From Desulfovibrio inopinatus DSM 10711 (GTDB lineage: Bacteria; Desulfobacterota; Desulfovibrionia; Desulfovibrionales; Desulfovibrionaceae), in assembly GCF_000429305.1 (NCBI RefSeq), contig NZ_KE386878.1:62001-126000 (forward strand): a stretch of 64,000 nt of DNA. The letters run 5' to 3'. The notes beneath the pieces are model-generated. The model was not told the origin of the DNA. It did not search any database and saw nothing but the letters and a program-made list of their open reading frames with translations. Made by a program: the position numbers and the translations under genes. Numbering within the stretch: the first letter of the stretch is position 1; every line of letters starts with the position of its first letter. Shown here one piece after another: positions 53,974 through 63,081 of the stretch.

Positions 53974-54795
53974 CTATTGTCTTGCATCTGGAAGAATATC
54001 GCCAAAATATTTCGCGCGTAAGGTATCGAGCGTACCGTTATTTTTTATCGTTTGGAGATACATTTCCAGCCATTGCCATAAGTCAAAATCGCCTTTGCGC
54101 ATCGCTATGCAATACGGCTCGTAGGTAAAGGGCTTCAAGATGGCCTTTGTTTCCTTGGGATATTGTTTGTGGTGTTTACCAATGGAAATTTGGTCATAAA
54201 AAAAAGCGTCGGCTCGACCATTAACCACTTCTTGAACGCAAGAAGTTTCATCTTTATAGCGATTGATTTTGGCTTTGGGGAATCGTTTACTCGCAACCAG
54301 GTCAGCTGTTGTCCCCGTCTTTACCGCAAGAATACGTCCTTCGGCATTGAGTTGATCGACATCGGTTACATCGTTCGCTCGTTTGGTGCTGAGTAAGGTG
54401 CACAGCCCTGTCGTAAAATACGCATCCGTGAATGTCATACTTTTCGCACGCTCAAGCGTACCGGTAATACCGGAGATGATGATATCGATCTTTCCAGCTT
54501 GCAATGCAGGAATAAGCCCAGTCCATTCCATGTCTTTGATTTCGAGTTCGACACCGAGTTCTTTGGCTGCCTGTTTGGCGATATCCACGTCGAAACCAAC
54601 TGCATTACCTTGTTCGTCGGTGTATTCGAAGGGCCAGAATTTGAGTTCCATGCCAACGATGAGTTTCCCACGTTTCACAATTTTGCGTAAATCACTCCCT
54701 TCGAAAATGTCGTACGGTGTCACTGCAAACGCTGGCGCGGTCATGGCCATCAGCAGGGCGAACACGAAGAGCGTCATACCAACGCGTTTTACCAT
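53974..54795 (-). CDS. Amino-acid ABC transporter substrate-binding protein
   Basis: 273 residues from the ATG at 54795, preceded by AAGGAGACCACC; an in-frame ATG at 54816 would place this site inside the gene. Signal peptide (about 1-25, ending APAFA). SBP_bac_3 fold with VGMELKFWPFEYTDEQGNAVGFDVDIAKQ (split here as overlapping signatures LKFWPFEYTD and GFDVDIAKQ) and ISGITGTLERAKSMTFTDAY. Binds a polar amino acid in the periplasm. Confidence 0.92.
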   Translation of the reverse strand: MVKRVGMTLFVFALLMAMTAPAFAVTPYDIFEGSDLRKIVKRGKLIVGMELKFWPFEYTDEQGNAVGFDVDIAKQAAKELGVELEIKDMEWTGLIPALQAGKIDIIISGITGTLERAKSMTFTDAYFTTGLCTLLSTKRANDVTDVDQLNAEGRILAVKTGTTADLVASKRFPKAKINRYKDETSCVQEVVNGRADAFFYDQISIGKHHKQYPKETKAILKPFTYEPYCIAMRKGDFDLWQWLEMYLQTIKNNGTLDTLRAKYFGDILPDARQ

Positions 54796-54958
54796 GGTGG
54801 TCTCCTTAGGTTTCATACGAGAGGATGTCGCAACACAACGAGTTGGGCGACAGATACCAAACCTTGGCTACAAGAAAAGCCGATATCAGAGAATTCCTAT
54901 ACCATAAAAGGCAGAGAAGGAAACCCCAGAACCGGCTTTTGTATTTCGAGTTGAATTT

Positions 54959-55594
54959 TTACCTTGAAATTCGACTTTCCACCGCACAACGCACGTTGTT
55001 AAACACGGTCTCTTCATTACCCTCGGCATCCACGATACACATACGTTCCTGGTTCAGAGCTGCCCATGTCAGATAGCCTTCACGAACGCGAGTATGGAAT
55101 TCAATACTCTCCGCTTCGAAGCGACCTTCTGAATTGTCCATACCGTCACGAAGATTGCGTGCCACTGCTCGTCGGAGGCCGTTCTCCGGAGCTAAATCAA
55201 GCAGAAGAGTGAGATCGGGCCAAAGGCCTTCAACAGCTGTATCATTGAGTGTGCGGAGAAGATGGACATCAAGACCTCGACCGTAGCCTTGATAAACGAT
55301 GGTGGAGTCGGCGAATCTATCACAGATGACAGTTTTTCCAGCTTTCAGGGCTGGCCCTACGATTTCACCCATATGCTGGGCGCGATCGGCCAAGTAGAGG
55401 AATAGCTCACATGCCGGTGCAATATGGGTGTTCTTGGCATCAAGGAGAATGGAACGAAATTGTTGACCGAGTTCGGAACCTCCCGGTTCGCGAGTGACCA
55501 AGACATCGTGTCCTTTTTCTTCCAACAATGCCGTGAGGAATTGAATTTGAGTAGATTTTCCTGAACCTTCTATGCCTTCAAAGGTAATAAACAT
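54959..55594 (-). CDS. tmk: Thymidylate kinase
   Basis: 211 residues from the ATG at 55594, preceded by AAGGGGG. P-loop [20 protein letters not shown](Y)-type segment [20 protein letters not shown], and the LLDL segment. Phosphorylates dTMP to dTDP. The 5' end overlaps the 3' end of the OB/HD gene by 25 nt, so the two are co-transcribed. Confidence 0.95.
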   Translation of the reverse strand: MFITFEGIEGSGKSTQIQFLTALLEEKGHDVLVTREPGGSELGQQFRSILLDAKNTHIAPACELFLYLADRAQHMGEIVGPALKAGKTVICDRFADSTIVYQGYGRGLDVHLLRTLNDTAVEGLWPDLTLLLDLAPENGLRRAVARNLRDGMDNSEGRFEAESIEFHTRVREGYLTWAALNQERMCIVDAEGNEETVFNNVRCAVESRISR

Positions 55595-56634
55595 TGTTGT
55601 ACCCCCTTGTTGTCTTCGGTCTTGTTCCCCCGGCCTGCCGAGTTGGCGCAGGGTGTTTTGGTGGCACAAAACAGCGCTCGTCCAAGTGATGGCACGAAGG
55701 CCGACCACGACTGCCCGTTTTCTTCAGTATCGGCCAGGGCTTCAAAACCGGTTTTGAGCTTGGCATCGATGTTGTCGGCGAAATGAAGCACGAATGCTTC
55801 AGGGGTTTTGGGCCGTTTGGGGGAACCGAATTCGAGTTCCCCATGATGACTGAGTAAGAGATGTCGAAAATGGAGCTTGAGTTCTTCGTCAAGATCTTTG
55901 GCTTTCTGTAAAAAAGGGTCCAGTATCTGCTGCGTGATGGTGATATGTCCCAAAAGCCGGCCTTCACTGGTATAGTCTCGCGAAACATCAGCAACAAGTT
56001 CCCAGGCTTTGCCCAAATCGTGGAATATTGCTGCTGCCAGCAATGTTTCTCGATCGAGTTGATCATAGAGCGCGCAAATAGCAAGACACAGTCGACACAC
56101 CCCGAGCGTATGTTCGAGGAGGCCTCCTCGGTAGGCATGGTGAATGCTTTTGGCTCCAGGAGCGGCGAGAACTCGTTCACGGATCGTGTCGTTCGTCAGC
56201 ACTTTTTTACAAAAACGCTTCCAGGGTTTATGCTGAAACTCATCGTTACACAGTGCAAGGAGCGCGTCATAGAGTTCCTGTGGTGGAATGGCGCTTTGCT
56301 GGATAAAATCGGCCATGTCGAGACCGTCGGCTTCAGGATCAAGAAATGTCATATGATCCAGAGTAAGCTGAAGCTTATCCCGGTATTCTCCTACAGCCCC
56401 TCCGGCGAGAACAAAGCTTCCTGGTGGAATATCGGAAAACGCTTGACTGAGCGGACTCCAAATTTTGGTTTCAATACTTCCGGTGACATCTTCTAGAACC
56501 AGAGACCAAAAGGGTCCGTTCTTTGCTTGGCCAGGTCTGGCAGATGTAATGAGAAACATGTCCTCAATCACCATGCCGCGAGCCAGATTTTCAATAAAAA
56601 TACTTTTGACGGTCACGTCCTTGCGTTCCCCCAT
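55570..56634 (-). CDS. OB-fold/HD-domain 3'-5' exoribonuclease-like protein (YhaM-type)
   Basis: 354 residues. An N-terminal OB-fold nucleic-acid-binding domain (about 10-95, [18 protein letters not shown]) is followed by an HD phosphohydrolase domain with [26 protein letters not shown], a HHGELEFG segment and FADNIDAKL. YhaM/Cbf1-type proteins degrade RNA 3'-5' or aid replication. The C-terminal 40 residues after LGRALF are less conserved and overlap tmk. Confidence 0.85.
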   Translation of the reverse strand: MGERKDVTVKSIFIENLARGMVIEDMFLITSARPGQAKNGPFWSLVLEDVTGSIETKIWSPLSQAFSDIPPGSFVLAGGAVGEYRDKLQLTLDHMTFLDPEADGLDMADFIQQSAIPPQELYDALLALCNDEFQHKPWKRFCKKVLTNDTIRERVLAAPGAKSIHHAYRGGLLEHTLGVCRLCLAICALYDQLDRETLLAAAIFHDLGKAWELVADVSRDYTSEGRLLGHITITQQILDPFLQKAKDLDEELKLHFRHLLLSHHGELEFGSPKRPKTPEAFVLHFADNIDAKLKTGFEALADTEENGQSWSAFVPSLGRALFCATKTPCANSAGRGNKTEDNKGVQQCLLPLKA

Positions 56635-56814
56635 GTCTTACGATAGGCCCCAGCCAAGGATGCCTTTTTCTTTGCGATGGCTTGCATCGCAGATGCTTGT
56701 TTGAGGTATCACACTTAAACCAAAGAGAAAAGATAGCGAGAGTTGGCCGAACCTTCATTGTTTATGCGGTGTGTTCTCGATTTCAATTGCAAAAATGTAA
56801 AGGACGATTTTCTT

Positions 56815-57573
56815 ATGCGTATTCTTCTCACCAACGATGACGGAATTCAGGCTATTGGTCTGCGTAGCCTATACAAGGCTTTAGTCGAGGCTGGTCACGA
56901 TGTCGCATGTGTGGCCCCGGTCACAGAGCAATCGGCCGTGGGACACGCCGTGACAATTGCTTCTCCGCTACGGGTCAAACAGTTTCATGAAGAGAATTTT
57001 TCCGGACTTGGGGTGTCCGGTACTCCGGCCGACTGTGTTAAAATTGGCCTGACAACGTTGCTGGAAACACCTCCCGACATTGTTGTCTCCGGTATTAATA
57101 GCGGCGCGAATGTCGGAGTCGACATTTTGTACTCCGGGACTGTATCCGCCGCCACGGAAGGTGCCCTCATGGGATACCCGGCTTTGGCTGTGTCGTATGA
57201 CGATTTTGCTCCCGTGGATCTGTTGCCGCAAGGTCGTTATGTGGCATCGTTTCTAGATACAATAGACTGGAGCACATTGCCCCAGTTTCGCGTGCTCAAC
57301 CTGAATTTTCCCAAACATTCCATAGATGAAGTGAAAGGCCTCAAATTGTGTCCACAAACCGATGCGACGTATGAAGATTGGTTTGAAGAAAAAAAAGATC
57401 CTCGCGGTCGCTCATATTATTGGCTTGATGGAGTGATTCCGGCTGAACGTGTGGCTCCGGACTCGGATCGAGGCTTGTTGACGCAAGGCTACATCACGTT
57501 AACACCGCTCCGTTTTGATTTCACTGATCATGAAACGCTGTCTTCGCTCGAATCTCACCTGAATCTCTCATAA
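56815..57573 (+). CDS. surE: 5'/3'-nucleotidase SurE
   Basis: 252 residues from the ATG at 56815 (AAAGGA ten nt upstream). Metal site LTNDDGIQAIGL near the N-terminus, APVTEQSAVGH, GTPADCVKIGL and SGINSGANVGVDILYSGTVS are the family signatures. Removes phosphate from nucleoside monophosphates. Upstream the strand reverses, so it has its own promoter. Confidence 0.95.
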   Translation: MRILLTNDDGIQAIGLRSLYKALVEAGHDVACVAPVTEQSAVGHAVTIASPLRVKQFHEENFSGLGVSGTPADCVKIGLTTLLETPPDIVVSGINSGANVGVDILYSGTVSAATEGALMGYPALAVSYDDFAPVDLLPQGRYVASFLDTIDWSTLPQFRVLNLNFPKHSIDEVKGLKLCPQTDATYEDWFEEKKDPRGRSYYWLDGVIPAERVAPDSDRGLLTQGYITLTPLRFDFTDHETLSSLESHLNLS

Positions 57574-57785
57574 TACCGCCTTTAGATAGAGTGAAGAGAA
57601 GGGATGGATCACCCTGGAAATGTGCGGTTCTTTCCTTCTCTTGGTGACTTTTTTGTTTAAGGTTTCGTTCCCCTCTATCTCAAGAATTTTCCTCGCACTT
57701 GCACATGAGCCAAACTCGTGTATCCTTGAAAGATTCTTATATCCGGACAAGGCAGATATCATTGTCCGTAAACACAGGAGTGCGT

Positions 57786-57908
57786 ATGCCGAGTCAAGAA
57801 GGTCAAGTTTACACGTGTGAGTCTTGTGGGGCTGTCGTTTTGGTGCAACAAGGTGGAGGCGGAGAATTGGTCTGCTGTGGGGAACCTATGGTTCTCGTCA
57901 GTAAATAA
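57786..57908 (+). CDS. Desulforedoxin-like protein
   Basis: 40 residues, ATG at 57786 with CAGGAG upstream; too short for most gene callers. Cys11-x2-Cys14, 15 residues, Cys30-Cys31 exactly reproduces the FeS4 spacing of Desulfovibrio gigas desulforedoxin (C-x2-C-x15-CC), with VCCGEPMV as in that family. Binds one iron as a small electron carrier, and also occurs as the N-terminal domain of desulfoferrodoxin. Here it stands alone. Confidence 0.93.
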   Translation: MPSQEGQVYTCESCGAVVLVQQGGGGELVCCGEPMVLVSK

Positions 57909-57991
57909 CATCATCAGTGCCTTTGAGACTGGTTTTATGTCCAGGAGTGAGTGCAGTATTATTCGCTTGCTCAGGAGAAAAGGAGAAAGAT

Positions 57992-58579
57992 ATGCGATAT
58001 ATAATATGGGTTGTTTTGGGCGTTTTTCTTATTGTGGGGGTGAGCGCGTGTGATTCCGGTGAACAGGCCAAAACAGAGGCTGAAAAAACTCCGGCAAAAA
58101 CCGAACAATCTCCGGATGACACTATGAACAAGGCAAAAGAGTCGTTATCCGACTTGGCCAAAAAGACCCAGGAACAAGCCGAGCAAACTGCTGAAGCTGC
58201 CAAGAATCTTGCGGGTAAGGCCATGGAAGAAGCGGGGAAAGCCGCTGATAAAGCCATGGAATACGCTAATGAACAGTCCGGTGTTGTTCTGGAACAGGCT
58301 CGTCAACAGGTTGATGCCATGCAACCTCAAATCGAAAAGTTCAAAGAGAAGTCTGCCACTCTGTCCGAGGAAGGCAAAGCCAAGTTGGACACGACGATAC
58401 AACAAATGAATGATCTTCTCGCGAAAGCCAAAGAGCAAATTGCGGAATTGGCGAAATCGGCTCAACCGACCTTGGAACAGATTCGGAACGGTTTAGAGAA
58501 AACACTTGCCGAGCTGGCGAAACTGTTTCAACAAGCTTCACAAACGATTGAAGAAGACAAAGGACAACAGACGACTTAA
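57992..58579 (+). CDS. Helical lipoprotein, unknown function
   Basis: 195 residues from the ATG at 57992, preceded by AAGGAGAAAG. Signal peptide with lipobox GVSAC (Cys at about 20). The mature part is almost entirely alpha-helical and rich in Ala, Lys, Glu and Gln, with heptad-like repeats (KKTQEQAEQTAEAAKN, AGKAADKAMEYANEQ), likely a coiled coil in the periplasm. I do not recognise a family beyond YtxH/apolipophorin-like helical proteins. Confidence 0.75.
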   Translation: MRYIIWVVLGVFLIVGVSACDSGEQAKTEAEKTPAKTEQSPDDTMNKAKESLSDLAKKTQEQAEQTAEAAKNLAGKAMEEAGKAADKAMEYANEQSGVVLEQARQQVDAMQPQIEKFKEKSATLSEEGKAKLDTTIQQMNDLLAKAKEQIAELAKSAQPTLEQIRNGLEKTLAELAKLFQQASQTIEEDKGQQTT

Positions 58580-58624
58580 CGAAAAAGACATATGAGTCAC
58601 CAGTACGATTACGTGAGGAGACAC

Positions 58625-59494
58625 ATGCTGGGGCGTGGGCAACAAGTCTCGAAAGAGCTTGTGCCCAGGCCCCGCATTCATTCTATGCCACCTCGCATCG
58701 CTGTCACTGGTCCGGAAAATGGTGGTATCGCCATGTGGATATTTCTTTGGTTCGCTGTGGTGCTGGCTGGGGGCCGACCAACGAGAATGACACCACGACA
58801 TCGTTTCTCTCTCGATGAATATGATGGGCTTATTATAAGTGGAGGAGTCGATGTCGATATGAACCCGGACGACGCCGCAGAGAGCCTTGGTCGTTTGACG
58901 ATGGAAGAGGCTGGCCAAGAAACGCGTATATTGCGCGCTCTTGCGCATTATATTGTGTACCCGCTTGTAGCTTTGGTGCGTTGGCTTTTTCGAACAAAGC
59001 ACCCCAATCGTCTTGATCACGAACGAGATGCAATGGAAATGGCGGCCCTGAACGAAGCAGAGCAGTTAGGCATACCGATTCTCGGGATATGCCGTGGTGC
59101 ACAGTTGATGAATATTGTTCGTGGTGGCAGCCTTCACCGTGACTTGACTGCATTTTATACAGAAACCACGCAGATACGGACAATCTTTCCAAGAAAACGC
59201 GTCGAATTTGTGGAGAAAAGTCTTCTTCGACGAGTGTTCAATGCTCCATCAGCCAAAGTTAACGCACTTCACAACCAAGCTGTCGATACGCTTGGTGCCG
59301 GACTCGACGTCACTGCTGTTGAAGATACCGGCGTTGTGCAGGCTATTGAGGATCAATCGTTGCCGTTTTTTATTGGTGTGCAATGGCACCCTGAATTTCT
59401 TCCGCAAAAGGCATCACATCGGGCATTGTTTCGAACACTGGTGGAGATAAGTGCCCAATACCGCAGGTCGTGCCCTGACCTCTTTTCTGTGTAA
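58625..59494 (+). CDS. Peptidase C26 / gamma-glutamyl-gamma-aminobutyrate hydrolase-like (PuuD-type)
   Basis: 289 residues from the ATG at 58625 (GAGGAG four nt upstream); starts at 58592 and 58685 are alternatives. Class-I glutamine-amidotransferase-like fold with the nucleophile Cys in GICRGAQLMNI and the catalytic His in QWHPEF, and LIISGGVDVDMNP near the N-terminus. An extra stretch, ALAHYIVYPLVALVRWLFR, after residue 100 is strongly hydrophobic and not typical. It could be a membrane-associating helix. Hydrolyses gamma-glutamyl bonds of small amines or peptides. Confidence 0.83.
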   Translation: MLGRGQQVSKELVPRPRIHSMPPRIAVTGPENGGIAMWIFLWFAVVLAGGRPTRMTPRHRFSLDEYDGLIISGGVDVDMNPDDAAESLGRLTMEEAGQETRILRALAHYIVYPLVALVRWLFRTKHPNRLDHERDAMEMAALNEAEQLGIPILGICRGAQLMNIVRGGSLHRDLTAFYTETTQIRTIFPRKRVEFVEKSLLRRVFNAPSAKVNALHNQAVDTLGAGLDVTAVEDTGVVQAIEDQSLPFFIGVQWHPEFLPQKASHRALFRTLVEISAQYRRSCPDLFSV

Positions 59495-59675
59495 AGCGTA
59501 CAATATTCTTCGAATCCATTCAGGCTCCTTCTCTCCATATACCGTTTGTTTGTCGAGCTTATTTACGGTTACATCGCATGACGCGAATCACATTTCGTGA
59601 ATCAAGAACGGGACAGACGGTCTACATAGGGTGAAGTTTCCTGAATGGATTGAAGGAATGACGTGGTGATTCTCT

Positions 59676-59807
59676 TTATCGCAGGGCGAGAATTCCCGTG
59701 ATAATGAGGTATGCTGCGACAACGTAATTGAGAATGGTTGGCTTGATGAGAATGACGATACCGGCAATAATAGCAATGACAGGTTGCAAATGCATTGAAA
59801 CGTTCAT
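59676..59807 (-). CDS. Small membrane protein, DUF3096-type
   Basis: 43 residues, ATG at 59807 with a strong AAGGAGGCGAAAT upstream. Two hydrophobic segments (about 9-23, 26-42) with MHLQPVIAIIAGIVILIKP resembling DUF3096. Function unknown. Confidence 0.82.
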   Translation of the reverse strand: MNVSMHLQPVIAIIAGIVILIKPTILNYVVAAYLIITGILALR

Positions 59808-60106
59808 ATTTCGCCTCCTTGGGAAAAATTGGGATGAAATAGTTGAGCAATACATGCGATAAAGCGTCATTGAGAGTGGGGTTGTCTCCCTATGCTCCGC
59901 GAATTTAATGTGAGCCTTCATGAATTTCAGGCAAAGTTTATGGCGTCGCGAACTCTTGTGAAAACAACGAGTTGTGTTGTCTCTTACAGGAATTGAGGAA
60001 AAATGGCGAGGAAAGAATACATATTGTCTCGTTCTCATGAACAGAGCAAATGGACATGTTTTATGAGCCTAGCAAAATGTATCGTAAATCTGGAAGGAGA
60101 TCAGTG

Positions 60107-60373
60107 ATGAAAGGCGTATGGGATGGGTTGGACAAAGAACGGGTATCTCGTGGTGTTGTTTTGGCATATATGAGCGACGAGTATTTAGAGGCATTGGAAC
60201 ACGTAAACAATGCCCAATCTGCGGAAGAACTTGCCTCGGCTCGGGAGATTGTTAAAGATCTTATGTCGTTATGGCGTGAGGAGTGTCCGGAATATGCCTT
60301 CATGGTTGATTGTTTGTATTTGTTCTCAGAGAAAATTGAGCAGTCCTTTCTTGCAGAAGGTTCTTCTGATTGA
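60107..60373 (+). CDS. Small acidic protein, unknown
   Basis: 88 residues from the ATG at 60107, preceded by GGAAGGAGATC. Predicted helical and acidic (EALEHVNNAQSAEELASA, ending EQSFLAEGSSD). I see no family motif. It stands alone between the DUF3096 gene and the HPF gene. Confidence 0.6.
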   Translation: MKGVWDGLDKERVSRGVVLAYMSDEYLEALEHVNNAQSAEELASAREIVKDLMSLWREECPEYAFMVDCLYLFSEKIEQSFLAEGSSD

Positions 60374-60584
60374 GATATAAATTGGTATTTTAGAATAAAA
60401 GGCAAAATATTACAGCGTGTTGTCAAAAAGTTTTCATTTTTATGACAGTTTTATTGGACGAAAGGGCAAACCGGCGTTATTGTTAAATTAAGCTCGCATC
60501 CTAAAAGAGGATCAGCGGTAATGTCATTAGAGACGCAGGGAAGGCCTTGCAAGGACTCCATTCCAGAAGGAGGGATTACGACTG

Positions 60585-61160
60585 ATGAAACTGCCTCTTG
60601 ATATCTCCTACCGTGGCATGGAAAAGTCGGCTGCCATTGACGAACTTATTCATAAGAAGGCAGCCAAGTTGGAGCAGGTATGCAATCAGATTAACAGTCT
60701 TCGGGTCGCTCTTGAGGTTGATCACAAGCGACAACGCTCCACGATGAGTTTCCGGGTACGCCTGGATTTTACTGTACCTCCGGGACATGAATTGTGTGTA
60801 AAGAGGGAGTCCACCGGTCAAAACGCAAACGATGACCTTTATCTGCTTGTTCGGGAAACGTTTGACGCAGCGAAGAGAAAGGCAAGCAAGCTGAATCAAA
60901 AGCAAGGGGGACGGGTTAAGCCCCATCCCGAGCATGAAGTACAAGCTGTTGTCTCGAAGCTGTTTCCTGGAGAGGATTACGGATTTGTCCGCACCTTGAA
61001 TGAGCGTGATGTGTACTTTCATCGCAACAGTGTCGTGTATGGCGACTTTGAAGATCTGACAGTAGGCGACGGCGTTGCTTTAGAGGTAACACAGGGAGAA
61101 AAGGGGCTTCAGGCAACATCAATTCGGCTTATCGAGAGCCGAACTCGACCTGAAGCGTAA
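60585..61160 (+). CDS. HPF/RaiA ribosome-hibernation-like domain fused to a cold-shock-like domain
   Basis: 191 residues. The N-terminal S30AE fold (about 1-100: MEKSAAIDELIHKKAAKLEQ, CNQINSLRVALE) is that of ribosome hibernation factors. A C-terminal cold-shock/S1-like OB domain (about 120-180: DYGFVRTLNERDVYFHRNS, DLTVGDGVALEV) follows. The strand-specific RNP-like motif YFHRNS matches CSD proteins. It probably binds ribosomes and RNA in stationary phase. GAAGGAGG lies upstream; a terminator follows. Confidence 0.88.
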   Translation: MKLPLDISYRGMEKSAAIDELIHKKAAKLEQVCNQINSLRVALEVDHKRQRSTMSFRVRLDFTVPPGHELCVKRESTGQNANDDLYLLVRETFDAAKRKASKLNQKQGGRVKPHPEHEVQAVVSKLFPGEDYGFVRTLNERDVYFHRNSVVYGDFEDLTVGDGVALEVTQGEKGLQATSIRLIESRTRPEA

Positions 61161-61195
61161 ATAAATATCCATACTTGAAGTAAAATTCATAATGG

Positions 61196-61226
61196 CGGCC
61201 GGGAAATTATATTTCCCGGCCGTTTT
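61196..61226 (+). terminator. Terminator after the HPF-cold-shock gene
   Basis: A perfect 12-bp stem CGGCCGGGAAAT/ATTTCCCGGCCG with a TAT loop, followed by TTTTG. Confidence 0.85.
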
Positions 61227-61540
61227 GTATATGGTGTCTCAAGTTTATTAATATGAACCACTGTGCGTGAAAAATGTGGTCGAAAAGAGCGAGTCAAAGA
61301 AAGGTGGTTTTCGTCGTGGTATCCAAATCTTCAGTATGTAGGGCATCCGTCTCGTAGGAGAATGATACCTGGTGAGTGATCAGGATGGTGTCTCCGTCAT
61401 GATGGAGAATAGAGAAAATTATTTGATTTAGTAAAAAATTTTTGACTTCCTTTTTAATTGAGATTAGTTATCATTCTCAAGTGATGGCATTTTTTAGTTT
61501 ATGCTGTGTCAATTCAGTATGTTGAAGGAGATTGTTTGTT
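61227..61540. other. Upstream region of the porin gene
   Basis: About 315 bp without a gene. The right part is very AT-rich with TTGACT at 61442-61447 (possible -35) and the Fur-box-like site at 61460-61478. Nothing else is recognised. Confidence 0.45.
61460..61478 (+). promoter_or_regulatory. Fur-box-like operator before the porin gene
   Basis: GAGATTAGTTATCATTCTC shares about 13 of 19 positions with the Fur consensus GATAATGATAATCATTATC, including the ATCATT core. It lies about 60 bp before the porin ATG, near where a -10 would fall for the TTGACT at 61442. Confidence 0.5.
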
Positions 61541-62956
61541 ATGAAACGACTACTGTTCGTTGCTTCGTTCTTTACGCTTCTTTTCGGCATGTTCACTGTT
61601 GCCAGTGCTACCACAGAGATTCGTATGGTAGGGGATGCTCGCATTCATGCGAACTGGTATGCAAACTATCAATTTACAGGCTGGAACCGTGATGGAACCG
61701 AAACCGTTGATCCTGTCACGATTTGGGAACGCTTTCGTTTGCGTACCGATTTTATTGCAAACGAATCATTGAAGTTCCGGTTAGGACTTAAAGTAGAAGA
61801 AGTTTGGGGACACGGAACTTTTACGGCAGACAATTCGGATGTCTCGCTTGAAGTTTATCAGGCCTACCTGAAATTTAAATGGCCTGATACGGATATTGAG
61901 ATCACCGCAGGTTACCAACCTTTGGCTTTGCCTCAGAGCGCTTTTTTTGATGGCAGCATTGTTTTTGATTCCGAAGCTGCTGCTTTGGTCGTCACTTCGC
62001 CGTTAATCGACGATACATTGGCCATCAATGCTGGTTTCATTCGTTTTTTGGATAATGGCCAGGATGATTTCACTACGACGCAAGTCGCTGATGAGCTCGA
62101 TGCCTATTTTCTGGCATTGCCCATCACACTTGACGGCGCAACCATTGTGCCGTGGGGCATGGTTGCCGTTGCTGGTATCAATGGGAACTACGGTGCGTTT
62201 GGTGACGGCAATGGTGCGGAACTCTTCACTGCTGGCACGTACATGATCGCTCCCGTTGGGCTGAAGAATAACCAGAATGTGTATTGGTGGGTTGGAGGTG
62301 CGTTTGAAGTGGACGCACTCGATCCGATCAAATTGTATGCTGACGTTCTTTATGGTGAAGGTAATTCTGGTGATCGTGACAAAAGCAAGCGATGGGGCTG
62401 GTTTATCGATGGCGCCATTGAATACACCGGACTCGATATGCTGACGCCGCAATTGTCCGCTTGGTGGAGTTCTGGTGAAGATGGAAGCACGCGAAATGGT
62501 TCCGAGCGCATGCCTTATCTTGTTTCTTCATGGAATTCATCTACCTCGTTCCTGTTTGACGGTGGTCAGGAGTTCGAAAATGGTTTTGTTGGGGTCAATC
62601 CCATCGGAAGCTGGGGAATTACGGCGTCTCTGAATGATATTTCGTTTATCGAAGACCTGACTCACCGTCTGACCTTCACGTATGCTCGCGGGACCAATTC
62701 AAAGACAGCCTTACGAGATGCTAATCTTATCCTTGGAACCAACAACTTTTTCATCATGGGCAAGGACCTTACAGTAGACGAATATGTTCTCGGATTATCG
62801 TTCGATCATCAATATATGATCTACGAAAATTTAGCCCTCATTGCTGAAACGGGTTGGGCGCACGGTGAATTCGATAAGGACGTTTGGGGACGACGTTTTT
62901 ACAATCAAGCCAGTGATATGTGGAAAGTTTCCTTGGGATTGAAATATCAATTCTAG
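61541..62956 (+). CDS. Outer membrane porin (Desulfovibrio homotrimeric porin type)
   Basis: 471 residues from the ATG at 61541, preceded by GAAGGAG at 10 nt. Signal peptide (about 1-25, ending VASA). Mature beta-barrel with repeated aromatic-alternating strands, the N-terminal TEIRMVGDARIHANWYANY segment and a C-terminal Phe (LGLKYQF) for BAM-dependent assembly. Forms a diffusion channel; high expression is usual for these genes. A terminator follows. A Fur-box-like site upstream suggests iron control. Confidence 0.93.
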   Translation: MKRLLFVASFFTLLFGMFTVASATTEIRMVGDARIHANWYANYQFTGWNRDGTETVDPVTIWERFRLRTDFIANESLKFRLGLKVEEVWGHGTFTADNSDVSLEVYQAYLKFKWPDTDIEITAGYQPLALPQSAFFDGSIVFDSEAAALVVTSPLIDDTLAINAGFIRFLDNGQDDFTTTQVADELDAYFLALPITLDGATIVPWGMVAVAGINGNYGAFGDGNGAELFTAGTYMIAPVGLKNNQNVYWWVGGAFEVDALDPIKLYADVLYGEGNSGDRDKSKRWGWFIDGAIEYTGLDMLTPQLSAWWSSGEDGSTRNGSERMPYLVSSWNSSTSFLFDGGQEFENGFVGVNPIGSWGITASLNDISFIEDLTHRLTFTYARGTNSKTALRDANLILGTNNFFIMGKDLTVDEYVLGLSFDHQYMIYENLALIAETGWAHGEFDKDVWGRRFYNQASDMWKVSLGLKYQF

Positions 62957-62991
62957 CTTCTCGCAGTATAAACTCGTTCATACAGATGCAG

Positions 62992-63015
62992 CCGGGTCCG
63001 AAAGGGCCCGGTTTT
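62992..63015 (+). terminator. Terminator after the porin gene
   Basis: CCGGGTCC and GGGCCCGG form an 8-bp stem with one G-U pair and a GAAA loop, followed by TTTTG. Confidence 0.75.
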
Positions 63016-63081
63016 GCGATGACATTCTGAGTGGTGATTTTTTGTTTTTGAAGCAGAAGCCGGGAACAAGGTCGTTGGTGG

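Noticed and set aside
60521-60560. Possible sigma-54 element before the HPF-cold-shock gene
   Set aside because: GG and GC are 8 or 9 bases apart instead of 10, so the element does not fit.
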